A DNA stretch of 64,000 nt, from positions 1 through 64,000 of the forward strand of contig NZ_WNZY01000017.1 in NCBI RefSeq assembly GCF_009725205.1, read 5' to 3'. The stretch is from Paenibacillus timonensis (GTDB lineage Bacteria > Bacillota > Bacilli > Paenibacillales > Paenibacillaceae). Positions within the stretch are counted from its first letter, which is position 1, and each line of letters starts with the position of its first letter. Made by a program: the position numbers and the translations under genes. This document shows, one piece after another, positions 7,838-14,949 of this stretch. The notes under the pieces are model-generated. The model had not been told where the DNA came from. It ran no database searches and saw only the letters and a list, made by a program, of their open reading frames with translations.

Positions 7838-8743
7838 CTACCTTTCCGTTATAATTTGGTATCCTTTACCATCACTGACGATCTCCACAGTACCCTGTAG
7901 ATCGTTGCGATACACTTCCACCTTCTGTTTGGCTAGTCGGTCCAAAATCGTCTTCGTCGGATGCCCATAGGAATTCTCGCCTACTTGGATCACCGCGTAC
8001 TTTGGTTTAACCGCGTTCAAGAACCGCGCCGTGGTTGACGACTTGGAGCCGTGGTGTCCTACTAGCAGGACATCGGCGCGGAGGTTCGCTCCTGATTCGA
8101 GCATCGCCCGTTCGCTTTCGGATTCTGCATCTCCGGTCAGTAGAAACGAGGTATCGCCATAGGTCACCTTAACGACTGCGCTCATATTGTTGTTGTCGTC
8201 GGTTGACGTTGCCGGGGCTAGCATCTTCACTTGTACCTGTTCGTCCCAAGCGAGATCCAATCCGGCCTTGGCCGTCTTGACCTTCAATCCTTTGTTGCGA
8301 ATCGAAGTCAACAACGATTCAAACGTCTTCGTGTTGGACTGAACCTTCGGCATATACACCTGGCCAATGTCCACGCGATCGATCACCCGATCCAAACCGC
8401 CAATATGATCCGCATCCGGATGCGTCCCGATCACGAGATCCAGGTGGCGTACCCCATAAGCCTGCAGATAGCCTAGCATCTCATCTTCCTTGTCATTGTT
8501 GCCGGCATCGATGAGCATCGTGTGCCCGGAGGGGCTGATCAGCAATTGTGAAGCGCCTTGTCCGACATCCAGGAATAGGACGCGAAGTTGACCTTCGTCC
8601 TGCTCTTTGGAAATCCATGACGCGTTCTCCCCCGGTTGTCCCCCAGCCGCCTCCCAGCCTTCCAGCGAGCAACCCGTAATCAGAACGCAGAACCAAAGCA
8701 GGTATCCCCAAACTAACGTCCTTCTTGTCTTCTGTCTAATCAT
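7838..8743 (-). CDS. ComEC-like metallo-beta-lactamase-fold lipoprotein
   Basis: 301 residues. A signal peptide ends in a lipobox (LITGC, Cys25), so the protein is probably anchored outside the membrane. The rest is a metallo-beta-lactamase fold like the C-terminal domain of the DNA-uptake protein ComEC: LFLDVGQGASQLLI, TMLIDAGN, the metal motif GTHPDADHIGGL near 108, LLTGDAE and LLVGHHGSKSSTT. The family includes extracellular phosphodiesterases and nucleases. Nuclease activity is an inference; the substrate is unknown. It is followed after 2 bases by the DUF3006 gene. Confidence 0.85.
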   Translation of the reverse strand: MIRQKTRRTLVWGYLLWFCVLITGCSLEGWEAAGGQPGENASWISKEQDEGQLRVLFLDVGQGASQLLISPSGHTMLIDAGNNDKEDEMLGYLQAYGVRHLDLVIGTHPDADHIGGLDRVIDRVDIGQVYMPKVQSNTKTFESLLTSIRNKGLKVKTAKAGLDLAWDEQVQVKMLAPATSTDDNNNMSAVVKVTYGDTSFLLTGDAESESERAMLESGANLRADVLLVGHHGSKSSTTARFLNAVKPKYAVIQVGENSYGHPTKTILDRLAKQKVEVYRNDLQGTVEIVSDGKGYQIITER

Positions 8744-8826
8744 AGATGATCGTCCTCTTCCCAGAACATTTGTTCCAATTATAGGGGATGCCCTAGCCTA
8801 AAATCAACCAAAACTTGCTAACTCGC

Positions 8827-8862
8827 AAAAAAAAGAGCCCGCCTTTTCGAAGGCAGACTCTT
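8827..8862. terminator. Terminator of the Ig-like repeat gene
   Basis: On the minus strand, AAGAGTCTGCCTT / AAGGCGGGCTCTT stem with a CGAA loop followed by a T run; just downstream of the Ig-like repeat gene. Confidence 0.8.
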
Positions 8863-8879
8863 GGAAAAAACGATCTACA

Positions 8880-11162
8880 TTACTTTACCGAAACGCTAAC
8901 CGTCACCGTTTTGCCGCCGTATTGCGCTTTGATGGAAGCAGAGCCTTTCGCTACCGCTTCAATCTTGCCGGCCGACACTTTGGCAACATTCGTCTTCGAG
9001 CTCGTCCAGTTGGCGCTGCCGGTCACGGAGACTACTTTACCGTTATCATAAGTAGCCGTGAGCACGAGCGTTTTAGCCGATCCTGGAGCCAACTGCAGTT
9101 TTTTCTCGCTAACCTCCAGTTTCATCAGCTTCGGAATCACGTTCACCTTCACGGTTACCGTTTGGCCTTGGTAAGAGCCGGTCAATGTCACCGAACCCTC
9201 AGCAATGGCCTTCACCGAAGAGGAAGAAACTGTAGCGATATTCTCGTCGGAGGAAACCCAGCCCATTTTGGAGGAGAGGGTTACCTTTTTGCCGTCCGTG
9301 TAATACCCCGTTACCTTAATCGATTTCGATTTCTTGATATTCAGCTCGAACGATTGTGGCTCCACAACAATCTTGGTAATTTTCGGTTCGATGGTCACGG
9401 AAAAGCTGACCGTTTTGTTCTCAAAAGTCGCTTTCAGCGTAGCGGAGCCTTTGCTGAGACCTTTGAGCTTCTTCCCGTCTACCGTCGTCTTCAATACTGC
9501 ATTGGAACCCGATACCGTCCACTCTACACCCGTCGGGTTCGCTTGCTCTACCCCGTTTTCGTAGACAGCCGTGATTTGCGGCAGAGCGGTTTCCGTCCCG
9601 ATGACGATACTCAAAGAATCTTCCGAAGCGAGCAAGGTTAATACCTTCTCCTTTACGCTCACCTTAACCTCGACGGTCGTCCCCCGAATCGGGAAGCTCG
9701 CGTTTGGCGTCAGTCCTGTTCCAGCTTCCGTAAGCTTCCCGGTTAACGTTACCTCGGCGGATACTACCGAATCACCCAATTCTTTCGTAACGATTTTCCC
9801 GTCTTCCACAATCGCGATATTCTCTTGACTTGAGGTCCAAGTGATTGCATTGCTTAGATCAACGGTTTCTCCGTCCAACTTCGTGCCCGTGACTTTCGGC
9901 AAGCTGGCAGATCCCCCTAGATAAACGTCCAGTTGGTCTTTCTCGACTTCTAGTTTGGTCACTGTAGGGAGTACCGTTAATTTCATACTCTTGCTTACGC
10001 CTTGGTAGCTGGCTTTAATCGTGGTCGTCCCCGTTGACTTGGCTGAAATTACGCCTTTGTCGTCCACGGTGGCGATTAATTTATTGGAAGAAGACCAATC
10101 AGCGACATCGCTAACGTCCTGCGTTTCGTTCGCTTTGACGCGCACGCCGGCATCCATGGCCAGCGCTTCGCCGATAAACATCATTTGATCGCCGGATGGC
10201 GTCAACAGGATTGCCTCATAAGGAGCGCGCACATAAATATCAACTTTGACTTGCTCCCCCAGATACGATGCCGTAATCGTTGCTTTCCCCGTGGATACGA
10301 GCTTGACCGTTCCGTCTTCCACCGTAGCTACGCCGTTGTCCGTCGAAGCCCAAGTCGCTTTATCCGAGACGTCGCTATTGGTGGTAGAATCGCTAGCCAA
10401 CACTGTTTTGACCCGAAGCTTCACTTCCTTGTCGGCCATGATCAACTCAAGGTCTTCCTTCTCCTGAATCTCCGTGTCGGTCGTTCCAACCGTCTGATAC
10501 AATTTCAAACCGGAGTACGGCGAAGTTACCTTAGCTTTAAAAGAAGCAGTCAGTCCGGCATATTTGGCCGTAATCGTGGCTTCCCCTGAACCGGTTAACG
10601 TGATTTGGCCTTTCTCAACGGTTAATACCCCAGCATTGGAGGAGGTCCATTCCACATCGGCCGTAACATCCTTTGGTTCGATCGAGGCGTTGTCCACCTT
10701 CGCCTTAGCCGTAACGGTTAGATCCGATGCGGAACTGTCCAGGCTATATTTCCCGTCCAGTTTGTAATCCAAGGTTAACGCGGTGTAGGTGTCCGTAACC
10801 TTAATCGTGATCAACGATTTGGAACCGACTTGCGTTGACGGATTATTATAAGACGCCGTAACGGTAGCTGTGCCGCTCTTGAGCGCTGTCACCAAACCTT
10901 CGTCAACCTTGACGATACTCGCGTCGGAAGTGGTCCAAACCACGGTGCTGGTCACGTCCTTCTTTGAGGTTGACCCCTCTACCGAAGCCGAAACCTTGAG
11001 CTGTTTCGTTTTACCCACGCCAAGTTCGATGGTCGTATTTTCTCCATCGATCGCAATGGAGTTGATGTCCCCCGTTGCCGCAAACACGCCCGTCGGAACC
11101 ATTACCGAAAGGAGCAGCGTCAAGACGAGCATCCAATACGTCATTTTCCTGTTAGCAATCAT
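8880..11162 (-). CDS. Secreted bacterial Ig-like (BIG2) repeat protein
   Basis: 760 residues. A Sec signal peptide (helix to about residue 27, cleavage near VFAAT) is followed by about eight tandem BIG2 domains of 85-100 residues starting near 33, 131, 217, 312, 398, 497, 590 and 678. Each has the pattern 'hydrophobic strand, WTSS..., ATV/VEDG, GTATITASY'. No catalytic domain, LPXTG or SLH anchor is seen, so it is a secreted or wall-associated structural or adhesive protein. Repeats are diverged rather than copied recently. Ribosome site AAGGAGAG before ATG 11162. Binding partner unknown. Confidence 0.88.
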   Translation of the reverse strand: MIANRKMTYWMLVLTLLLSVMVPTGVFAATGDINSIAIDGENTTIELGVGKTKQLKVSASVEGSTSKKDVTSTVVWTTSDASIVKVDEGLVTALKSGTATVTASYNNPSTQVGSKSLITIKVTDTYTALTLDYKLDGKYSLDSSASDLTVTAKAKVDNASIEPKDVTADVEWTSSNAGVLTVEKGQITLTGSGEATITAKYAGLTASFKAKVTSPYSGLKLYQTVGTTDTEIQEKEDLELIMADKEVKLRVKTVLASDSTTNSDVSDKATWASTDNGVATVEDGTVKLVSTGKATITASYLGEQVKVDIYVRAPYEAILLTPSGDQMMFIGEALAMDAGVRVKANETQDVSDVADWSSSNKLIATVDDKGVISAKSTGTTTIKASYQGVSKSMKLTVLPTVTKLEVEKDQLDVYLGGSASLPKVTGTKLDGETVDLSNAITWTSSQENIAIVEDGKIVTKELGDSVVSAEVTLTGKLTEAGTGLTPNASFPIRGTTVEVKVSVKEKVLTLLASEDSLSIVIGTETALPQITAVYENGVEQANPTGVEWTVSGSNAVLKTTVDGKKLKGLSKGSATLKATFENKTVSFSVTIEPKITKIVVEPQSFELNIKKSKSIKVTGYYTDGKKVTLSSKMGWVSSDENIATVSSSSVKAIAEGSVTLTGSYQGQTVTVKVNVIPKLMKLEVSEKKLQLAPGSAKTLVLTATYDNGKVVSVTGSANWTSSKTNVAKVSAGKIEAVAKGSASIKAQYGGKTVTVSVSVK

Positions 11163-11286
11163 TGATTTCTCTCCTTTATCTTCATTGCTAAATTACCGGA
11201 ACCTTTTTCCAGCCCTCTGGGTTTTATATCGACATTTGGTACCTATTTCGTAACGTTTTTTGGCGAAAATAATCCTTTTTTCCTAT

Positions 11287-11325
11287 AAAAAAAGAGCGCA
11301 TTCGTTTATCGAATACGCTCTTTCT
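11287..11325 (-). terminator. Terminator of tRNA-Leu
   Basis: AAGAGCGTATTCG / CGAATGCGCTC hairpin followed by a T run on the minus strand, immediately downstream of the tRNA. Confidence 0.85.
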
Positions 11326-11334
11326 TGTTCTAGA

Positions 11335-11420
11335 TGCCGAGGACGGGGGTCGAACCCGTACGATGGTCACCCATCGCAGGATTTTAAGTCCTGTGCGTCT
11401 GCCTATTCCGCCACCCCGGC
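11335..11420 (-). tRNA. tRNA-Leu (UAA)
   Basis: An 86-nt class II tRNA. The acceptor GCCGGGG pairs with CCUCGGC, and the anticodon stem CAGGA/UCCUG encloses loop CUUAAAA, giving anticodon UAA. The long variable arm (CGAUGGGUGACCAUCG) and T arm (GGGUUCGACCCCC) are intact. No CCA is encoded. Confidence 0.96.
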
Positions 11421-11446
11421 ACGTCAAGAAAAATCCCGTATTTATG

Positions 11447-11475
11447 ATTATATACAGATTTCGAATCAAATTCAA
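11447..11475 (-). promoter_or_regulatory. tRNA-Leu promoter
   Basis: Minus strand TTGAAT (11470-11475), 17-bp spacer, TATAAT (11447-11452), placed 27 bases before the tRNA 5' end. Confidence 0.75.
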
Positions 11476-11585
11476 CCAAAAATCTGGACCAGCCTTTTCC
11501 GATAAACTATTCGATTGGGATTTATGATAAGTTAGTTGTAGCACGTTGATCGGCTCGAATTTCAGGAAAGGTGAGGTTTGGTTTC

Positions 11586-11789
11586 ATGCATGAATTAAAA
11601 ATGGCGGTTACCCTCGGCCATCAAGTGGTCGTTCAGCTCCATGATGGACAAATGATGACGGGACTGCCTAAATGGGGTTCCGCACCAGACAAAGTACAGC
11701 TGCGAACAACAGAAGGAGCCGTGTGGGTTCAGCTTGACGAAATCAATCATGTGACGCGAATCATCCCGTTTGGAAAATCTTTCGGATAG
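11586..11789 (+). CDS. Small protein of unknown function, possibly Sm-like/Rof-like
   Basis: 67 residues when started at ATG 11586, which has GGTGAGG 9 bases upstream; an in-frame GTG at 11571 overlaps that ribosome site and is rejected. The pattern AVTLGHQVVVQLHDGQMMTGLP ... VQLRTTEGAVWVQLDEINHVTRI is a run of short beta strands with a turn, like the small Sm-fold (Rof/YaeO or Hfq-like) barrels in which 'dG' and 'I..I' positions mark strands. I do not recognise the family firmly. It is a single gene between tRNA-Leu and the SLH gene. Confidence 0.6.
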   Translation: MHELKMAVTLGHQVVVQLHDGQMMTGLPKWGSAPDKVQLRTTEGAVWVQLDEINHVTRIIPFGKSFG

Positions 11790-11856
11790 TTTGCAACATT
11801 TTCAGTAAGCTCTCGTCTAGTAGTTGTCAAAAATAACAAGACGAGGTGATGACCCC

Positions 11857-12519
11857 ATGTTTAAACGTAATTTAGCCCTGTTGTCCGCCACTGCCATTCT
11901 GAGTCTGTCGCTTGCCGGAGAAAGCTTTGCCGCCGCAGGCGCCTTTAAAGACGTAAGCCACTCCACCGCCAAAGATAGTATATCTGTACTGCAGGCCAAA
12001 GGAATCGTTCGCGGCGTCGGCGCCGACAGTTTTCTACCGGACGACCAATTGACCACCAGCCAAGGCGTTCAGCTCATCGTTAACCTGCTGGGGTTGGAGC
12101 TCAAAACGGAGGTCAACCAGGGAGCAAGCGACTACTTTACTAACGTCAAGGAAGATGCTTGGTATGCCCCGGCGTTCGTGATCGCGAAAAATAGCGGTTT
12201 TGATCTGGAAGCAGCCGTGAACCCGGACAAGCCGATGACACGTGAGGAATTTACCCATCAGCTGATTTTGGCGATGGAGGAGCATGGCGATTTGCCAAAG
12301 ATCAATATTAAACCGATCGAATTTACCGATGACGACCAGCTCACCGTTTCGTATCAGGGAACCGTTCAGCGTGCGCTCGTGCTGGGGATCGCCAAGCTGG
12401 ATGAGAACAAGCAATTCCATCCGGGGGATCAAATCACCCGGGCCGAGGCCGCCGTACTGACTTACAACGCGGTCGAATATTTGGCTGCGCACCCTGCGCC
12501 GACTCAAGATAGCAAATAA
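11857..12519 (+). CDS. Secreted SLH-domain protein
   Basis: 220 residues: a signal peptide (cleavage near SFAAAG) followed by three S-layer-homology domains spanning almost the whole mature protein (AFKDVSHSTAKDSISVLQAKGIV; YFTNVKEDAWYAPAFVIAKNSG with PMTREEFTHQL; then IEFTDDDQLTVS with GDQITRAEAAVLTY). SLH domains bind pyruvylated secondary wall polymers, so this protein coats the peptidoglycan without another visible domain. Start: ATG 11857 with GAGGTGAT before it; a TTG at 11824 is in frame but has no ribosome site. Ends at a clear terminator. Confidence 0.88.
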   Translation: MFKRNLALLSATAILSLSLAGESFAAAGAFKDVSHSTAKDSISVLQAKGIVRGVGADSFLPDDQLTTSQGVQLIVNLLGLELKTEVNQGASDYFTNVKEDAWYAPAFVIAKNSGFDLEAAVNPDKPMTREEFTHQLILAMEEHGDLPKINIKPIEFTDDDQLTVSYQGTVQRALVLGIAKLDENKQFHPGDQITRAEAAVLTYNAVEYLAAHPAPTQDSK

Positions 12520-12538
12520 TCGCGTCGCTTTCGCCGAT

Positions 12539-12565
12539 AAAGGACCGCCCACCCGCGGTCCTTTT
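12539..12565 (+). terminator. Terminator after SLH gene
   Basis: AGGACCGC / GCGGTCCT hairpin followed by TTTTC. Confidence 0.8.
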
Positions 12566-12783
12566 CTGCCTTTCGAAAAACCTTCAATTTTAATAAAATT
12601 CACTGAATCGACAGTTTTTTGCATAATATCTCAGGATTTAGGGAGGATTTACAAAAACGGACATAGAAAGTATAGTTACCACTTTAGCCTGGTGCGGACA
12701 GATATAAAGTGGGATCCGCAGGACGGTCGCCAGTGCACAGCGGACGTATACAATAGATACTTCAATTCTGGGAGTTGTTCGCC
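12566..12783 (+). other. Intergenic region before the spo0E-like gene
   Basis: No gene is seen. It holds a perfect inverted repeat CCACTTTA (12679-12686) and TAAAGTGG (12705-12712) with an 18-base gap, and a possible -10 box TACAAT near 12749 without a convincing -35. Confidence 0.4.
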
Positions 12784-12942
12784 TTGGATCTTATCCTCAA
12801 AATTGAAGAGCTCCGGATGGAACTAAACAGACTCGCCGGAAGCAAACGTCTGGTCGATAGGGAACTGGTCATGGTAAGTCAACGACTGGACGAGTTGCTC
12901 AACGAATACCATCGATTGGTGATCCAACAGCAAGTCAAATGA
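12784..12942 (+). CDS. Spo0E-family aspartyl-phosphate phosphatase
   Basis: A 52-residue protein, easily missed because of size and a TTG start. The sequence IEELRMELNRLAGSKRLVDRELVMVSQRLDELLNEYHRL, read in segments, fits the Spo0E helical hairpin: IEELR, the motif SKRLVDRELV (family SxxxD core, in which Ser and Asp act on the phospho-Asp of Spo0A) and SQRLDELLNEY. By family it dephosphorylates Spo0A~P and delays sporulation. Start TTG 12784 has GGGAG 9 bases upstream; a terminator follows 6 bases after the stop. Monocistronic. Confidence 0.88.
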   Translation: MDLILKIEELRMELNRLAGSKRLVDRELVMVSQRLDELLNEYHRLVIQQQVK

Positions 12943-12947
12943 TTCAG

Positions 12948-12973
12948 GGAGCCGCGGAAGCGGCTCCTTTTTT
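12948..12973 (+). terminator. Terminator after spo0E-like gene
   Basis: GGAGCCGC / GCGGCTCC perfect stem with a GGAA loop and six T. Confidence 0.88.
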
Positions 12974-13153
12974 CATCAAGATAATTTCCCGAACCTTCTC
13001 ATTAATGATATTAGCAACTACGAAACTGGAACCCAGAAAAAGTCCAGTCGTATTTCCATATATAGATAAGAAATCTCGGACATTACTACTTATCTACCCC
13101 GTCTCATTTTGAAATAAATCCATAATGGTTAGGGAGGGCTTAGTATCGGATTC

Positions 13154-13366
13154 TTGCTTGTTATTATCTCACTTGTCTTTATCGGACTAGGGGTCCTCGT
13201 TCGAAGAAAGCCCGATGCGTTCTGGCGAATGGATGAGGCTTGGAAAGTTAGAGGTAGCGCGGAACCTAGCGAGTTCTATCTGGAATCCATGAGATTCAAG
13301 GGGTTCGTTTCTCTGATCATCGGAGGGTATTTTCTAATTTGGGCACTGCTAGTGATCTTTCTTTAA
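13154..13366 (+). CDS. DUF6199-like small membrane protein
   Basis: About 70 residues with two membrane helices, one at each end (IISLVFIGLGVLV and LIIGGYFLIWALLVIFL) around a polar middle with RKPDAFWRMDEAWKVRG and SEFYLESMRFKGF. This layout fits the DUF6199 family of small membrane proteins, function unknown. The start is uncertain: no ATG or GTG is available, the TTG at 13154 is 15 bases after a strong AGGGAGGG, and the frame is open from 13133. An ATC at 13145 has ideal spacing but is a very rare start codon. Confidence 0.6.
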   Translation: MLVIISLVFIGLGVLVRRKPDAFWRMDEAWKVRGSAEPSEFYLESMRFKGFVSLIIGGYFLIWALLVIFL

Positions 13367-13444
13367 TATTGGATGGGTCTTATCGTTATGCAAACCTAAG
13401 TGCCGCATGGTAACATGAAGAAAAAAGCACACGGGAGTAGCGGA

Positions 13445-13822
13445 ATGATTCAAAAAATTAGGACGTGGGCAAGAAAACTGAAAAAAAAGATCTTCTTGCT
13501 TTATTTTGCCTATCAGGATCGTCGGACCCCTTGGTATGCCAAATTTTTTGCCGTTTGCGTCGTTGCCTATGCCTTCAGTCCAATTGATTTGATACCCGAT
13601 TTTATCCTTGTATTAGGGTATCTGGATGATGTGATACTCATTCCGCTCGGTATTGCGATCACTTTAAAAATGATCCCCGAGTCCGTGATCCGAGAAAATG
13701 AAGCCATTGCCGAAGAACGATTGAAGAAGGGCAAACCCAGAAACTGGTTCGCAGGAAGTCTCATCCTACTCGTATGGATCGTTGCGATCATTTGGATGAT
13801 TTGTCTTGTTTATCGTCATTAG
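13445..13822 (+). CDS. YkvA-family (DUF1232) membrane protein
   Basis: 125 residues. The DUF1232 core is clear: RTPWYAKFFAVCVVAYAFSPIDLIPDFILVLGYLDDVILIPLGI, read in part as the family's SPIDLIPDFIP-x-G-LDD motif near 45-65, and a C-terminal membrane helix (GSLILLVWIVAIIWMICLVY). Function of the family is not established. ATG 13445 is chosen, with GGGAG 8 bases upstream; a GTG 45 bases earlier would add a basic tail lacking its own ribosome site. A perfect palindromic terminator follows. Confidence 0.85.
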   Translation: MIQKIRTWARKLKKKIFLLYFAYQDRRTPWYAKFFAVCVVAYAFSPIDLIPDFILVLGYLDDVILIPLGIAITLKMIPESVIRENEAIAEERLKKGKPRNWFAGSLILLVWIVAIIWMICLVYRH

Positions 13823-13892
13823 AGGTTAATATATTCCACGACAATCCAAAACATCTATATACATACCTTCCTTATTATGTTATGGTAAATTA

Positions 13893-13914
13893 AGGTTGGC
13901 CAACCTATTTTTTT
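13893..13914 (+). terminator. Terminator after ykvA-like gene
   Basis: AGGTTGGCCAACCT perfect palindrome followed by a run of T. Confidence 0.75.
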
Positions 13915-13959
13915 GATAATATATGTTCCAAATTTCACATTCGAAGAGGAGGTTTTTCA

Positions 13960-14268
13960 ATGAAAAAGATAGGAACAATGATCATTTTATCCATGTTCTT
14001 GCTTTTCCTTTCACCTTCTATCGCGCCCGTCCAACAAGCTCACGCCAGTGACGAGTGGACTGCGGTGGTAACAACCGATGGATCGAACTTGAATGTACGC
14101 AGCGGTCCAGGAACTAATTATTCCATAATAGGTAAATTCGCGAATGGAACTGTCGTCAATTATGGCGCTATAGACCCTATACCTTCTGCAGATTGGACTT
14201 ATGTATGGGGCAAAGATATAAATGGCAAGTCAATATCAGGCTATTGTCACAATGACTATCTTCGTTGA
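13960..14268 (+). CDS. Secreted bacterial SH3-domain protein
   Basis: 102 residues: signal peptide (hydrophobic core MIILSMFLLFLSPSIAP, cleavage near AHASD) followed by a single SH3b domain (TTDGSNLNVRSGPGTNYSIIGKFANGTVV ... GYCHNDYLR, seen in parts NLNVRSGPGTNYSIIGKF and GYCHNDYLR). Such domains bind cell-wall peptides or metal; no enzymatic domain accompanies it. GAGGAGG precedes ATG 13960. Base composition is slightly more AT-rich than the neighbours. Monocistronic with a strong terminator. Confidence 0.88.
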   Translation: MKKIGTMIILSMFLLFLSPSIAPVQQAHASDEWTAVVTTDGSNLNVRSGPGTNYSIIGKFANGTVVNYGAIDPIPSADWTYVWGKDINGKSISGYCHNDYLR

Positions 14269-14280
14269 TTGAGCGAAAAT

Positions 14281-14321
14281 GAAAGCCCCACTAACTTGAG
14301 TGTTAGTGGGGCTTTCATTTT
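14281..14321 (+). terminator. Terminator after SH3 gene
   Basis: A perfect 15-bp stem GAAAGCCCCACTAAC / GTTAGTGGGGCTTTC followed by ATTTTT. Confidence 0.9.
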
Positions 14322-14380
14322 TCCGACGGATCCGAACCGGTGACGTTTCATCGAATATTCCCCAATCTTAATAACCACAT

Positions 14381-14414
14381 AAAAAGAAACCCCCTTGATG
14401 ATCAAGGGGGTTTC
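14381..14414 (-). terminator. Terminator of the CAU tRNA operon
   Basis: Minus strand GAAACCCCCTTGAT / ATCAAGGGGGTTTC stem followed by five T, 8 bases after the tRNA 3' end. Confidence 0.88.
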
Positions 14415-14421
14415 GCGCGTA

Positions 14422-14495
14422 TGGGCCCTACAGGACTCGAACCTGTGACCAATCGGTTATGAGCCGACCGCTCTAACCAACTGAGCTAAGGGCCC
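14422..14495 (-). tRNA. tRNA with CAU anticodon, probably tRNA-Ile2 (lysidine)
   Basis: A 74-nt tRNA: acceptor GGGCCCU/AGGGCCC, D arm GCUCAGUUGGUUAGAGC, anticodon stem GUCGG/CCGAU with loop CUCAUAA (anticodon CAU), T arm ACAGGUUCGAGUCCUGU. CAU can be elongator Met or the lysidine-modified Ile2. The C4-G69 and C5-G68 pairs known as TilS identity elements in E. coli are present, and the anticodon stem resembles Firmicute Ile2, so Ile2 is favoured. No encoded CCA. Confidence 0.85.
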
Positions 14496-14508
14496 GGGGA
14501 AGCTTGGA

Positions 14509-14582
<74 letters not shown>

Positions 14583-14604
14583 TCAATAAATAGCGACAAT
14601 TAAT

Positions 14605-14634
14605 AATATACACGATTCCTGCGGGGCACGTCAA
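14605..14634 (-). promoter_or_regulatory. Promoter of the fMet/CAU tRNA operon
   Basis: Minus strand TTGACG (14629-14634), 18-bp spacer, TATATT (14605-14610), 23 bases before the tRNA-fMet 5' end. Confidence 0.72.
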
Positions 14635-14642
14635 GCAATACA

Positions 14643-14822
14643 TTATGGAATGAAGCGTACGCCGTATTTGCCCTTGCGCGAGCGAAAAATTTCAATTTGC
14701 CGCATATCGTCGAAACCGTAGATCCAGCCGTCTTGCTCCAATCGTCGAGCCAGGCATCCGGCTTGGAATTTCGTTCTGTACAATTTATTGAAATAGATCC
14801 ACCGCATGACTTTTTCGTCCAT
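14643..14822 (-). CDS. Small basic protein of unknown function (59 residues)
   Basis: A compact open frame MDEKVMRWIYFNKLYRTKFQ ... DGWIYGFDDMRQIEIFRSRK ... YGVRFIP. Net positive charge, evenly spaced aromatics, and codon use like neighbouring genes (third-position C/G) argue that it is real. It is not a membrane protein and has no Cys cluster. AAAGG directly precedes ATG 14822; an internal ATG at 14807 is a possible start. I do not recognise the family; the layout resembles small DNA- or RNA-binding proteins, but that is only an impression. It lies just upstream of the tRNA promoter, same strand. Confidence 0.6.
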   Translation of the reverse strand: MDEKVMRWIYFNKLYRTKFQAGCLARRLEQDGWIYGFDDMRQIEIFRSRKGKYGVRFIP

Positions 14823-14875
14823 CCTTTCTTCAACTAGAGCAAATTGTCCTTGCCTATAGAATACCCAACCTTAAC

Positions 14876-14905
14876 AAAAAAAGCCGCCGGATTCTGCCCG
14901 GCGGC
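14876..14905 (-). terminator. Terminator of the five-gene ABC operon
   Basis: GCCGCCGG / CCGGCGGC stem followed on the minus strand by seven T, 45 bases after the last stop codon. Confidence 0.85.
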
Positions 14906-14949
14906 CTCGGATTGCTCTGGTAATTTCTGTTCTTTCCTGAAACTGCGGA

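Noticed and set aside
8880-11162. Recent tandem repeat expansion in the Ig-like protein
   Set aside because: The eight domains are diverged at the DNA level; no near-identical units.
14600-14833. 77-codon minus-strand open frame overlapping the 59-residue gene
   Set aside because: Runs into the tRNA promoter and the sequence looks random; the other frame (14643-14822) has better codon use.
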